Assembly: GCA_963556695.1 (NCBI GenBank)
Contig: CAUWAG010000018.1
Coordinates: 2,046,001 to 2,110,000, forward strand
Length of the DNA: 64,000 nt
Direction: 5' to 3'
Origin: Anthostomella pinea
Lineage: Eukaryota; Ascomycota; Sordariomycetes; Xylariales; Xylariaceae
Position numbers and translations under genes: made by a program. Under the pieces are notes generated by a model. It had not been told where the DNA came from, searched no databases, and was given only the letters and a program-made list of their open reading frames with translations. The first letter of the stretch is position 1. Every line of letters starts with the position of its first letter. Positions 54,528-64,000 of the stretch are shown piece by piece.

Positions 54528-55402
54528 CTTCAGGGTAAGCTCAGAGATTGATAATCCCGGCGATGTTGGGCGAGAGAGCTTCGAAGTAAGAGATACGGTG
54601 CGGTAAGTGATGCTGCATACTCAACATATATCAAGCCCGTCTCTCTATTAACGATCCAAAGATTTGATTATGAAACCTATCTCGAGTTACGCGCCCGATA
54701 TGTAGCTCCAATGATTAGCCGGGAGTTGTGCCTCCAATATTATAGCTCCAGTGATTATCCGCGGCCATCCAACTGGTCGCCAAGTCTTACCAAGAAAACG
54801 CACTATCTGTATAGATGACAGGGCCAATGGTTCTAAGAAGAATCGGAAAGGGGGGATTCGGTAGTTGGTATTTAGAACAAAGCGGACTGCCGAAGGGTCA
54901 CAGTGTTACCCCATGTATAGTCCCGCCAAACTCGTTATGGTACAATCAGTTCGTGGTTTATTGTCCCACATGCATTTCGAGGGGCTACTCAGCTTGAGCA
55001 GCTAACTCACAGCAGATGTTCGCAAAGGCAAGTAACCGAAAGTTCAGGAATGCGGGAATGGCTACGTGTGACAAAACCCAGGACCCTCGTAATTGTTTAC
55101 GAGGCTATTCTGGGTCTTATAGTGGTGCGACACTATGATTATAGGAATTGTAAAACCTAATAGTTATGCTGATAGCGGATTTGTAGCAGAGATTTGTCAG
55201 AGTATAGTCGTGCCTTGAAGACCACCAGGTCGTTGACCAGTCGCCGAGCCAGTGCATTGTCGCGCTATTACAGCGCATATCTAGCGGCCCCCTAGCGCCC
55301 GTAACCGCCAAGCCCCCTATTCAAACGGCACGTAATTCCGCAACAGAACTCTCAACGCGTCACGCTTTGCATAACTCTCGTCAACCGCGTACCATCATCG
55401 CT
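54528..55402. other. Divergent intergenic region between the DUF1996 and MutY genes
   Basis: This is about 875 bp. It holds a short direct repeat (TAGCTCCARTGATTAKCCG at about 54702 and 54743) and two adjacent hairpins at 55076-55136 (listed separately). No coding region was seen. Confidence 0.5.
55076..55136. repeat. Two adjacent hairpin-forming inverted repeats
   Basis: The first pairs ACCCAG (55076-55081) with CTGGGT (55110-55115) and CCTCGTAA (55085-55092) with TTACGAGG (55097-55104), a 14-bp interrupted stem. The second pairs ATAGTG (55119-55124) with CACTAT (55131-55136) around a six-base loop. Their role is unknown; candidates are a small mobile-element end or structured transcript. 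Confidence 0.7.
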
Positions 55403-57400
55403 ATGAGACGCTCAACACGGAATTTGCGGCCGCCAGCTTCTCAAGAATCGATCAAAGCACTAACTACTAAGTCGCCAGCAACACAGTCTGGAAATGGCGA
55501 GGGCACTTTCGCCCCAGCTGGCAGGACACGGACCCGGAAGAGGCCGCAACAAGACGCGTCAAGCGACGCGTCGGACGGGAATGGCCATGGCGACGAGTAT
55601 GTCGCGCCCAGCGCCAAGCCGTTGACGAAGAAACGCAAGATAGCCCGCTCCGGCAAGAACGGCGCTGCCAACGCAGCAATACACCAGCGTCTCTTCAGCA
55701 GTCCCAATGCGGATGTCAAGCACCCAGCAACATGCACCCTCCCAAACCGCTCGCACACGGTGGCCTACCACCGTCCCCTACTCCTAGACAGCCAAACCGC
55801 CCGCACCTCGCTACTCACCTGGTTCGACGGTATCAGCACCGCGCGCTCCATGCCATGGCGTAAGCCCTGGATCGACTCCCGCGCCATCGCACACCACAGC
55901 AGCAGCGACGACACTAACGCCGAAAATGCAGCAGAGCTCCGCCAGCAGCTAGAGCGACGCGCCTACGAAGTCTGGATCAGCGAGATCATGCTGCAGCAGA
56001 CGCGCGTGGCGGTCGTCATCGACTACTGGAAGCGGTGGATGGCATCATGGCCGACGATCCACTCGCTGGCGGCCGCCGAGCCTGACGCCGTACTCGCGGC
56101 GTGGCGGGGGCTGGGCTACTACAGTCGCGCGACGCGTATTCACGAGGCTGCAAAGCTGGTCTGTGGCGACCCGGATATGGGAGGGCTGTTGCCGGTGGGC
56201 GCGGAGGAGCTCGCGGCGAAGGTGCCGGGCGTGGGACGCTACACTGCGGGCGCTATCTCGGCTATTGTCTTTGGTCGCGCGGCGCCGATGGTGGATGGCA
56301 ATGTGCTACGTGTACTTAGCCGGCAGCTTGGTCTGTTTGGGGATGTCAAGGCTGATAAGTCTGTGATTGATCTGCTGTGGGCTGCGGCTGATGGCCTCGT
56401 CAAGGCTGTTGTGAAAGATTCCGGAGAGGACGGAGACGTCGAGTCTCCAGGGGTACAAGTCAGCGATCGCCCAGGACGATGGGGCCAGGCATTGATGGAA
56501 CTTGGCAGCACGATCTGTACACCAAAGCCCAATTGCGCTGCCTGTCCCATCAGCTCCAGCTGTCGCGCCTACGCCGAAGGCCTTGAGCTAGCCCGCAGAA
56601 AGGGGCTCGTCCCGGAAGACATGATGCCTCCCAAATCCAAGCATACAGCCATCTTGGATATCGAAGATGCCTGCAGCTTCTGCAAGCCATTTGAGGAGTT
56701 TGCACAAAACGGAGAAGACCAAGACGTCGCCACATCCCTCACCACGGACGAAGCAACACCAACCCCAGAGCCCAAGTCCCGTTCGCGAAAACAAGCAACC
56801 CTGCAATCATTCGCCTTCACCCAATCCGCCAATTCAAAACAACTCCCCTTGACCCCACCTCCACTCCCGGGCCTAAACCCCCACGCAATGGAAGTCGTAA
56901 CATCCCACGCGCGAAAATTCCCCGTCAAGGTGATCAAGAAAGCCGTGCGCCAAGAAGAGACACTCGTCTGCGCCATCCGCCGCAGCAGCGACAGCCGATA
57001 CCTAATCCACCGGCGTCCGGCGAAAGGCCTGCTCGCCGGCCTGTGGGAGCTGCCCAGCTACATTCTACCAGATAGCCACGACAGCACGCCAAAGTCACGC
57101 AAGAAGGACGCCGAAAAGTACGTATCAGACCTGCTTGACGCCGAACCCAAAGGCAGATCCCCGAAATCGCCGCAGCTGAGGCACGCGTGCGAGCTTGGGC
57201 GCGTGCCTTGGCTGTTCTCCCATCTGAAGCTGACGATGCACGTTCATCTGTTCCACCTTGATGGTGAAGAGTCATCAGCCGAGGAGACCGCCGAGGCGGC
57301 TGGGAGCAGGAGCCGGTGGAGCGGTGCGGTCGATGAAGAATCGATGGGGACGGGAATGCACAAGTGCTGGGCTCTGGTGAAAGAGAAGGAGGGCCAGTAA
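55403..57400 (+). CDS. MYH1: MutY-type adenine DNA glycosylase
   Basis: A single exon encodes 665 aa from MRRSTRNLRPP; no ATG lies closer upstream in frame. A basic nuclear-type N-terminus (TKKRKIARSGK) precedes the glycosylase core. The core has the catalytic Glu in EVWISEIMLQQTRVAVVIDY (near 194), the helix-hairpin-helix LAAKVPGVGRYTAGAIS, the catalytic Asp in VDGNVLRVLSRQLG (near 298), and the 4Fe-4S cluster Cys-x6-Cys-x2-Cys-x5-Cys (CTPKPNCAACPISSSC, residues 372-388). After a Ser/Pro/Gln linker, a NUDIX-like 8-oxoG recognition domain follows (RRPAKGLLAGLWELPSYILP, then HLKLTMHVHLF). The enzyme removes adenine mispaired with 8-oxoguanine in base excision repair. All key residues are present. 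Confidence 0.95.
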   Translation: MRRSTRNLRPPASQESIKALTTKSPATQSGNGEGTFAPAGRTRTRKRPQQDASSDASDGNGHGDEYVAPSAKPLTKKRKIARSGKNGAANAAIHQRLFSSPNADVKHPATCTLPNRSHTVAYHRPLLLDSQTARTSLLTWFDGISTARSMPWRKPWIDSRAIAHHSSSDDTNAENAAELRQQLERRAYEVWISEIMLQQTRVAVVIDYWKRWMASWPTIHSLAAAEPDAVLAAWRGLGYYSRATRIHEAAKLVCGDPDMGGLLPVGAEELAAKVPGVGRYTAGAISAIVFGRAAPMVDGNVLRVLSRQLGLFGDVKADKSVIDLLWAAADGLVKAVVKDSGEDGDVESPGVQVSDRPGRWGQALMELGSTICTPKPNCAACPISSSCRAYAEGLELARRKGLVPEDMMPPKSKHTAILDIEDACSFCKPFEEFAQNGEDQDVATSLTTDEATPTPEPKSRSRKQATLQSFAFTQSANSKQLPLTPPPLPGLNPHAMEVVTSHARKFPVKVIKKAVRQEETLVCAIRRSSDSRYLIHRRPAKGLLAGLWELPSYILPDSHDSTPKSRKKDAEKYVSDLLDAEPKGRSPKSPQLRHACELGRVPWLFSHLKLTMHVHLFHLDGEESSAEETAEAAGSRSRWSGAVDEESMGTGMHKCWALVKEKEGQ

Positions 57401-58400
57401 AGGTTCACTGGATCCTCAAACGTCTTCGTACGCTTCTTTGACCGAGGCAATGAAGATCTAGGGGCGTTACGTGCCTGTGTCATAAACATTATAGGATAAC
57501 TATGCAATCTCAATATCTTGATTGATTACAGCTGCCTATACCAGGGTGCTTATTCCAGATGATATGTCTCGAGTTTGATGTATGAGAAGTGCCTCGAAAA
57601 GTTAGGATACAATCAAGGTGGTGTTAATACTACTCTAGGTTTTATTTGTGTCGTGTTGTGTTGCTTGCCTGCTGTTGTGAGGTATGACTCAAGGCACGGG
57701 AATCTTCTCATACTGGACCCATTTTCCCTCGTATCTCCAGTGCCAAACATCGCCATCCTTGTGCTCAGCGATCATCTCGAGTCGACACCCGAAACTGCCC
57801 TGCATCAAGCCCCATATGTTCTCGACGCCCTCGCCAAACGTGCTGACGAGTCTGCAGTATTCGTCCCATCCCCCCGGGCCCGTGTCGCATTGCCAGTGCT
57901 GGGCTTGTCCTCCTGGAGTAGCGATGACAAGCGGAAAAGTGCTGAAGTCGTTCACATGACTTTGTTTGCTGCCACTCGACGGGTAGGCGGGAGCACGCCG
58001 TGTCGTTATCACCAAGCAACACGTAGCTCTCATAGCGCAGTTCGGCCCAACGAAGAGCCAGAGTACTAGATCCAGTCCTCCCACGTTGATACCTCGCCCT
58101 TGAAGATACAAGGGTCGGGTCTTCGAGCTCAAGTCGCGGCCTCGGTGAACTGATTGCTCTCATGTGAGAGGGGGGAAGGCACATGTCACCGTCAACTCAA
58201 CTGAGGCGTTGGTAACCGGCTGAATCTGAACGAGGGCCGACCTGTGGAACTCGTGTAACGACTGCTTTGGCATCAATCAAGATCATTCCGAACAATTAGG
58301 GTCCATTTTAAGGAAGTCGCCATGGTGCCCAGTCGTCATGTCGGGTACTGCGCAAATTTCAAGGATCATACAATCATATTACTTTATCTTAACAGATCAT
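57401..58400. other. Intergenic region with a possible minus-strand gene remnant
   Basis: This is about 1 kb between convergent genes. On the minus strand a frame at about 57980-57689 reads FSTFPLVIATPGGQAQHWQC, ENIWGLMQGSFGCRLEMIAE and HKDGDVWHWRYEGKWVQYEK. This resembles two units of a tryptophan-rich beta-propeller-like repeat seen in fungal lectin-like proteins (memory-based, weak). It has no ATG in a suitable place, so it is either a spliced small gene or a fragment. Confidence 0.4.
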
Positions 58401-60022
58401 TTATAGATCAGGGCTTTTCGCATACGGACTCCTCGCCCGTAGTCGTGGGCCCATCCACCAAAACACCAGGGGCGCCGGAGTCAACAATGTGGCAACACAA
58501 CCCAGAAGCGTCATGGTCCAATGCGTGCCAATCCCCTCATACATCGGTCTTGCAGCCATTACCATGCCCCCGGCAACCAGATAGCGAACTATGGTGATGC
58601 TGGCCAAGCCAGTGGCGGCGTGATCACCATAACTGTCAATGATGTACTCGTAGCTGGACACGTAGATCGCGATGATGACCATGCCAAAGACAAAACACGC
58701 CCCCAGACTGCTCCAGATCGAGATGGACTTCTGGTCGCCCCACCCCAGCCAGAAAAGGCTGATGGGAAGCAACGGCGCAGCGATGATCGCAGGCCAGATC
58801 CTGAACTCGGGGTGGATCGACGATCCTCGTACATATTCGGTCTTCCAGCGTGCCAAGGTGTAGAACCCCGGCGACAGTAGTGTGAAGAAGGTTGCCCCGG
58901 CAGCGATGGAACCGAAGCAGGACCCCGACATCGCGGTAGACAAGCCGTAGGTGTCGCGAAAGATGTAATCGAAACCCGAAAGGAACGTGAACAGAAGCAC
59001 GTAGAGGAGGATGAGGTATCCGCCCAGCACCGTGATGACGGGTTCTCCAGCGAGGAACTTTACGGGCAGAGGCAGCGCCTTCCTCAGCCGCTCCGAGAAG
59101 GAGGCGGCTTCGGAATGCTCCGAGACGTAGCGATCGTCGCCGGTAACCCGGCGCAAATGCTCGGCCTTCCAGTCCAATAGCAGCGGCAAGTACGTCTCGG
59201 GCAAGAAGAGGAATGCCACGAGAAAGGCGAAGCCGGAGATGATCAGCGTGCTCCATTCCGTCCACCGCCACGACAGGCTGCCATTTGACACAATCCAGCC
59301 ACCGGCTATGGGCGCTAAGACAGGAGCTACATTTATCATCAGCGCGGCCATCCAAGTATACGTTGGGGTTCATGGGACACTTTACCTGCCACATTCGCCC
59401 ATGCTATGACCGGGAAGACGAACGCCGTCTTCACAGGCCTAAACTGATCTCTCACACTCGAGCCATTGATACTTAGGGTAGCGCTCGCGAACAACCCCAC
59501 AAAGTAACGACATACGACCTGCCCCCCAAAGGTGGGCGTCAAAGCCGAACCCAGAACGAAGAACAGGTAGCAGAAGGTCGAGACGAGATACGTCGGGTTG
59601 CGGCCCACCGTCTCCGAGAGCGGTCCTCCGAAGAACGCACCAGACCCGATGCCGAAGAGGTACATTGCGGTCGAGAGGTTCTCGGCGACCTGGCTGACGC
59701 CGAATTCCTCACTGGCCATGCGGTTCGCGATCGACTCGGACGCGCCCGCCCAGGCTTGGGTGAATATTAGGAGGGTGAGAATGACGATGTTCTTGGCGCG
59801 GGACAGTAGCGGCCAGTTTCGAGGGTCCAGCGCGTCGTCGTCGCCATGAACACGGACGTATATCTTGCCCGATTTCCCATCGGTTTGCCTCTCCCGGTTG
59901 GCGGTCCGTTCAACGTCCTCGGACGACTTGTCTGGCGATTCTGGGCTTTGAGCTGTCCTCCCAACCTCCGCCGCAACCTTTTTGCCCAATTGCCGGTACT
60001 GGACGTACCACCACATCGTCAT
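58401..60022 (-). CDS. MFS transporter, DHA1 (drug:H+ antiporter) type
   Basis: The minus-strand exons 60022-59386 and 59326-58401 give 520 aa, joined GCAG|GTAAAG ... TAG|CTCC. The N-terminal cytosolic part is charged and leads to DDDALDPRNWPLLSRAKNIV, the usual DP-x-NW entry to helix 1 in fungal DHA1 pumps. Motif A-like sequence is GGPLSETVGRNPTYLVSTFC; the motif C-like stretch is VAAPVLAPIAGGWIVSNGSL after the intron, followed by SWRWTEWSTLIISGFAFLVA. Twelve helices are plausible. The protein would export drugs, toxins or polyamines from the plasma membrane; the substrate cannot be told. The start is the first ATG in frame (MTMWWYVQ). Unlike the DHA1 gene at 41.8-43.5 kb, it is intact. Confidence 0.9.
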
Positions 60023-60809
60023 CAAGGACACACATTAAGACTCTGTAAACACGCGCGCCAAGGCAGTTAATGCAGTTAGGGTCAATGAAAAAGAGTAAGA
60101 GAGTTGAGAATACCTTGTGGAAGATGGAAGATGGTCGCGTGACATACTGCTGCTTTGGTCAACTCTCAACAGACTGCAGTGACGTCGGTCTCCGGGGTAT
60201 TCCCTCCCTGTGTACATCCAATGCAGGTGTCATCCACGGACGGGCGGGAATTTGTAGATCGGAACTCAAAATGATACCTTATACTCCCATTGGAGCAGCT
60301 TGCCGCGCATCTGTGGTATGCGCGAGGGTTATCGTCATAGTGATGGAATCACGGGCAAGGTGGGGCTCAGAGGACTATTTACCTAACTGCACCTCCAGCC
60401 TCGGGTAGAGAACGTTAACCTTACAGCCGGTAACTTCTCTGGGCTGTTGAACCATGGGATCATGCCGATATATGCTTCTATAGCACTACTCAGCTTGGTT
60501 TGTCTGATGAGAGTGCGATATTATTTCTGGATATGGAGGGTGAGGAAGAATGATCAGGAGGGTAAGGATGTATGAACAGTTCGTCGCATATTGGTAAGGT
60601 GCGGACTTCGGAGCCACCCCCGCTACGGACTTCTCCCCCGCCATGTCCGCCATGTCCGTCCGATGTCTTATTATTAAATCTTGACGTAAACGACACTTGC
60701 AACCCTCGTCTTCACCCTTGCAACCTTCGTCTTCATCCATTCTTCTCCGCAGTCAAACATCCTCACATAATTTCAGAGCATCTCGGACAAGAAAGGCACA
60801 TCCACCATC
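60023..60809. other. Divergent intergenic region
   Basis: This is about 790 bp between the MFS gene start (minus) and the small membrane protein gene (plus). Near 60606-60735 there are short direct repeats (GTCCGCCAT and CACCCTTGCAACC/CATCCATTC-like copies). No gene was seen. Confidence 0.5.
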
Positions 60810-61429
60810 ATGTCTCTCAAGTAAGTGAATGAATCTCTCAAAGCCAGATCTAGGTACTGGCTGTCAAACAGCGACAAATGGACGTACCTAGGTAGCTGAC
60901 AGCTCTCACCACCAGCCACCCCACCCACCCAGCAACGGTGCACTGGCCCCTGGCCTTCCTGACCGCCGCATATGGTCTCGACACTCTGCACACCATGTAC
61001 TCATACGTGCCATCGGCCATCACCAGCTACTTCCCCGCGTCAGCCGAGATGCCGCGGATCGCCTACTACGCGCTCAGCGCAGGCCTGCTCACCTCAATCC
61101 CGTCCGTAGTCACCGGCATCGCCAACGCCGCGCAGATGGTCCAGTCCCAGGGCATGTACGAGGCCGACGGCAAGACGCTGAAGCCCAAGATGAAGGTCAT
61201 CATCGCCCACGCCCTGAGCAATGACGTCATCATTGCCCTGAGCGGCTACATCTGGTACTTGCGCAACCAGAGCTCGAGCTTGAACTTGACTTATGCGCCT
61301 CAGTCGTGGATGGTCGGTGTCGAGGCCGTTATGGGGCTTGCGCTGCTTTACTCGGCGAACCTTGGTGGGACTCTGGTCTACAACTATGGTATGGGATTGA
61401 GGATGGGCAGCAAGAACAAGTCTTCTTGA
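60810..61429 (+). CDS. DUF2231-like integral membrane protein
   Basis: The inferred exons 60810-60820 and 60916-61429 give 174 aa; the first exon is only 11 nt (MSL plus two bases), joined to encode MSLNHPTHPATVHWPLAFLT. The HPxxVHWPLA start and four hydrophobic helices are typical of the fungal DUF2231-type family. The helices lie around AFLTAAYGLDTLHTM, AYYALSAGLLTSIPSVVTGI, IIAHALSNDVIIALSGYIWY and VGVEAVMGLALLYSANLGGT. The C-terminus is short and basic. The function is unknown; some relatives are predicted haem- or quinone-linked membrane proteins. The tiny first exon is supported by the consensus GTAAGT donor and by the conserved N-terminal motif that it completes. Confidence 0.82.
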
Positions 61430-62091
61430 GCGGGCGATGGGGTATGAGGGAGGTGTGGAAGGAGAGGAGGACCAACAGAGGAAGGACGGGCGAGCGAATG
61501 CCATTGGAACGTACTTCTTGACAGTAATGCAACGGTCGACGTTGCAAGTGGCTGTCTTGCTCATGACTTCAACCTATTGACATGACATGTTGCGACCTAC
61601 TCGCTGACCGTAGTCGCCAAGAGCAGCGCTGGCGTCGGTCATGGCAGTGATCAGGGGCGAACTTGCTTAGGACGACTCACTACCCGTCTACCGAGAGCTG
61701 CGATTGATCTGGAAATTGATCTTTGTGACCAGCTTGTTCATCAATCTATCTCCCGAAAGCCATTGAGCCAATGATTTACCATTGGACATAGGAGATCAAG
61801 ATCGCTGAGTGTGCTTGTACCTTTACCGAGCGATCACGTCTCATGATGTAAAACTTAATAACACACCCCTTAACAGATTTACAGCCGCGGTTCCAAGTCG
61901 CGTTTGTTATCTTCAACTTATTGCAGATGAAGTGCAACCCGGCAACCCTCCGGTCATCTGATAAGATGCCGCCGTACTCTCCACATTCGATGCTACGTAT
62001 CATCTTAGGTTGGCAAACCTCAATGACTTCGTCTTGGAGCATCCTGAAAGTCATTCAGGAGCTCCAAGTAAGTTGAAGAACAACTATCATA
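61430..62091. other. Intergenic region
   Basis: This is about 660 bp between two plus-strand genes. No supported coding region or repeat was seen. Confidence 0.5.
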
Positions 62092-63861
62092 ATGAAGAGA
62101 CTATCGTCAGTGTCATTGCTGTCCTGGTGGGGTATCGCGCGAGGTGCACAGGAGGTATTTCAAGCTGCGCCGCCTCCCCGCACGAGCTTCAGCGACCCAG
62201 CATGCCAGCAGACAATCTTCCAGCACGACTATGGCAACAGCTACGGCGCCCCCTATGTCGGGCCCTACTCCCCGCCCAGCGACTGCAACTTCACCACGAC
62301 CATCTTCAATATGAGTGTCGTCTCCAGCGGCCGGCAATACGACCGACTCGCGACGCTGTGGGTCGGCGACATCGAGGTCTGGCGCACGTCGACCGCGATG
62401 CCGTCGCAGTCGGGGATCCACTGGTCGTTTCAGAAGGACATGACGGTATGGGATGCGCTGCTCCGGACGGACGCAAAGATAATCTTTGAGCTTAATAATG
62501 TCATTGATGGCGATCGGTACACCGGCTTCTTTAATGTGACGCTGGAGGCACTGTACTTCGACGATGTGTATGAGGCGGGGTGCCACCCGGCGGAGCAGAT
62601 CTTGCCCATCTCAACACTTTCGTCGTCCAAAAACATGACCTCGGTCTTCACTCTGCCTGGTGACAGTGGCGCAGTCGACCTGACGTTTCCGAGGAACACG
62701 AAGACGGCCGTCGTCTCGATCATGGCGTCTGGGAATGGCGCTGAGGCGTTCTGGTTCACGAATGTGCCGACTGAATATGTCAATACGTTCCCAACTAACG
62801 AGGGCTGGCTGTACGGATACAGCCCCTTTCGCGAGGTGCAGCTGCTCATTGACGGCCGGCTTGCAGGTGTCTCGTGGCCCTTCCCAATCCTCTTTACCGG
62901 CGGGGTGGATCCGGGAGCATGGCGGCCCATTGTTGGCATAGACGCTTTCGAGCTGCCTTCGTTTGAGATAGACGTGACGCCTTGGATGGGGCTATTGACC
63001 GATGAACTGCCGCACACTTTTCAACTTCAAGTTGTTGGGTTCGACACCTCAGTCCCGGGCGGGGTCGGCCCTGTCGGGGACAACTGGTGGGCTTCTGGTT
63101 CTGTGTTTGTCTGGATCGACGACACAGTTGAGCAGACGACAGCAACAGAAGTCATCAGCGACACGCCTGCACCCCTGTTCGACTTCCAACCCAAAGTTGG
63201 GACTTACCTCGCCAATAACGGTACTGTTACTAATACGTCTTTATACTTCGCATTGACTGCAAACCGAAGCCTCACGATATCATCCACGATCACAAGTGGC
63301 GGAGAAAGTCGCGGGGTATCCTGGGTCCAGGCCATCTCATATTCCAACATCCAGAACATGACCGACCTCGCATTCAACCAATCCTTAGCCATGGTCACCT
63401 CAGGAAGCCATTCCAGCTCGGCTTCTGACATCATCTCGCGCTACACGTACCCGATGAACCTCTTCAGCGCCTACGTCGTGCAGTCCACAGGCGCGACCTC
63501 GAATCCGGGATCGGTCTTCTGCATGGTCGACCGGAGCAAGGTTGTTGACGGTGTCTCTACGTTGCCGCTGCTTACTGGCACATCATCATCCTCTGAGAGC
63601 TTGAAGACTAGGCAGAATGTAACTTCTGACTACCATTGGAACTCGACCATCGTGGAGGGCACTGCAGGTCTGGACACTATGGATGGGGAGGTCTGGTTGT
63701 CTTACTCTGGTGCTCCGGGGGCCAGTTCGGGGGTGACTGGTTATCACCGTTACGCGAAGGAGAAGAACGACAATGTGATAGCAGACGAGGAAGGGTGGTT
63801 TGAGATACCTGTTCCGAGCACGGAACCATTGCCAGTCGTGCAAGGGGAGCCGGAAGTTTAG
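62092..63861 (+). CDS. Peptide-N-glycosidase A-type amidase, secreted
   Basis: A single exon encodes 589 aa. The N-terminus (MKRLSSVSLLSWWGIARGAQ) is a signal peptide, and the many NxT/NxS sites suit secretion. The sequence matches the PNGase A family, known first from almond: CNFTTTIFNMSVVSSGRQYD, RLATLWVGDIEVWRTSTAMP, PFREVQLLIDGRLAGVSWPF and ILFTGGVDPGAWRPIVGIDA. DNWWASGSVFVWIDD follows in the second beta-sandwich domain. These enzymes release N-glycans from glycopeptides by cleaving the Asn-GlcNAc bond, turning Asn into Asp. The length agrees with family members and the frame is clean. A role in recycling extracellular or vacuolar glycoproteins is inferred. Confidence 0.9.
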   Translation: MKRLSSVSLLSWWGIARGAQEVFQAAPPPRTSFSDPACQQTIFQHDYGNSYGAPYVGPYSPPSDCNFTTTIFNMSVVSSGRQYDRLATLWVGDIEVWRTSTAMPSQSGIHWSFQKDMTVWDALLRTDAKIIFELNNVIDGDRYTGFFNVTLEALYFDDVYEAGCHPAEQILPISTLSSSKNMTSVFTLPGDSGAVDLTFPRNTKTAVVSIMASGNGAEAFWFTNVPTEYVNTFPTNEGWLYGYSPFREVQLLIDGRLAGVSWPFPILFTGGVDPGAWRPIVGIDAFELPSFEIDVTPWMGLLTDELPHTFQLQVVGFDTSVPGGVGPVGDNWWASGSVFVWIDDTVEQTTATEVISDTPAPLFDFQPKVGTYLANNGTVTNTSLYFALTANRSLTISSTITSGGESRGVSWVQAISYSNIQNMTDLAFNQSLAMVTSGSHSSSASDIISRYTYPMNLFSAYVVQSTGATSNPGSVFCMVDRSKVVDGVSTLPLLTGTSSSSESLKTRQNVTSDYHWNSTIVEGTAGLDTMDGEVWLSYSGAPGASSGVTGYHRYAKEKNDNVIADEEGWFEIPVPSTEPLPVVQGEPEV

Positions 63862-64000
63862 ACGTCTCAAACGAATGGGTCGTACATAGTAACATAGGAC
63901 CAGAACAAGAGCAAATACTACATCGAATGGACCCCATCTGACCCATTATCTGTTTGTTCTATGCATCAGGGCTCGCTCTACATGGACGTGTGCTCTCAGA
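63862..64000. other. Downstream sequence at the window edge
   Basis: This is the 3' flank of the amidase gene. It is too short to interpret. Confidence 0.5.

Overview
The window is nuclear DNA of a filamentous ascomycete (Pezizomycotina, probably Sordariomycetes-like; class is inference). Evidence: dense genes on both strands with short GT-AG introns of about 45-100 bp; fungal families (ILV6, YPI1, a neurofibromin-type RasGAP, DUF1996, DUF3632, a PTH11-like rhodopsin-domain protein, MFS DHA1 transporters); and a Tc1 element whose stops look like C-to-T (RIP-type) damage. I saw no rRNA, tRNA, CRISPR or prokaryotic operon.

Layout. 0-16.6 kb is core housekeeping: the 5' part of ILV6 (minus), a KHDC4/BLOM7-type double-KH protein, TRAPPC13, a 6.5-kb gene-free stretch leading into a DENN-domain protein with a C1-like zinc finger, and YPI1 (minus). 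17.4-25.0 kb is an accessory block in which every recognisable gene is broken: a subtilase-like gene, an FMO-type flavin monooxygenase, a PTH11-like membrane protein and a short-chain dehydrogenase. 27.1-35.6 kb is an intact 15-exon Ras GTPase-activating protein of about 2577 aa. 37.7-40.5 kb carries a small F-box/ankyrin-like protein and an uncharacterised fungal protein.

41-53 kb is a second accessory and decaying block: a SnoaL/NTF2-like protein, a frameshifted DHA1 transporter, a fructosamine-kinase-family gene lacking its C-terminal half, an AT-rich tract with a dead Tc1 transposon and its terminal inverted repeats, a small unknown gene, a DUF3632 gene, a scrap of an FAD-linked oxidase, and a broken S26 peptidase related to IMP2. 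From 53.4 kb the sequence returns to intact genes: a secreted DUF1996 protein, MutY adenine glycosylase, a DHA1 transporter, a DUF2231-like membrane protein and a PNGase A-type amidase.

The main observation is the contrast between about 22 kb of clean coding sequence in ten large conserved or well-formed genes and about ten inactivating lesions in roughly 8 kb of accessory coding sequence. That argues for real decay of dispensable genes rather than a generally poor assembly, although several one-base lesions lie in G runs and need read-level checking. I found no convincing undescribed system. All exon borders were inferred by eye from splice consensus, frame and family resemblance.
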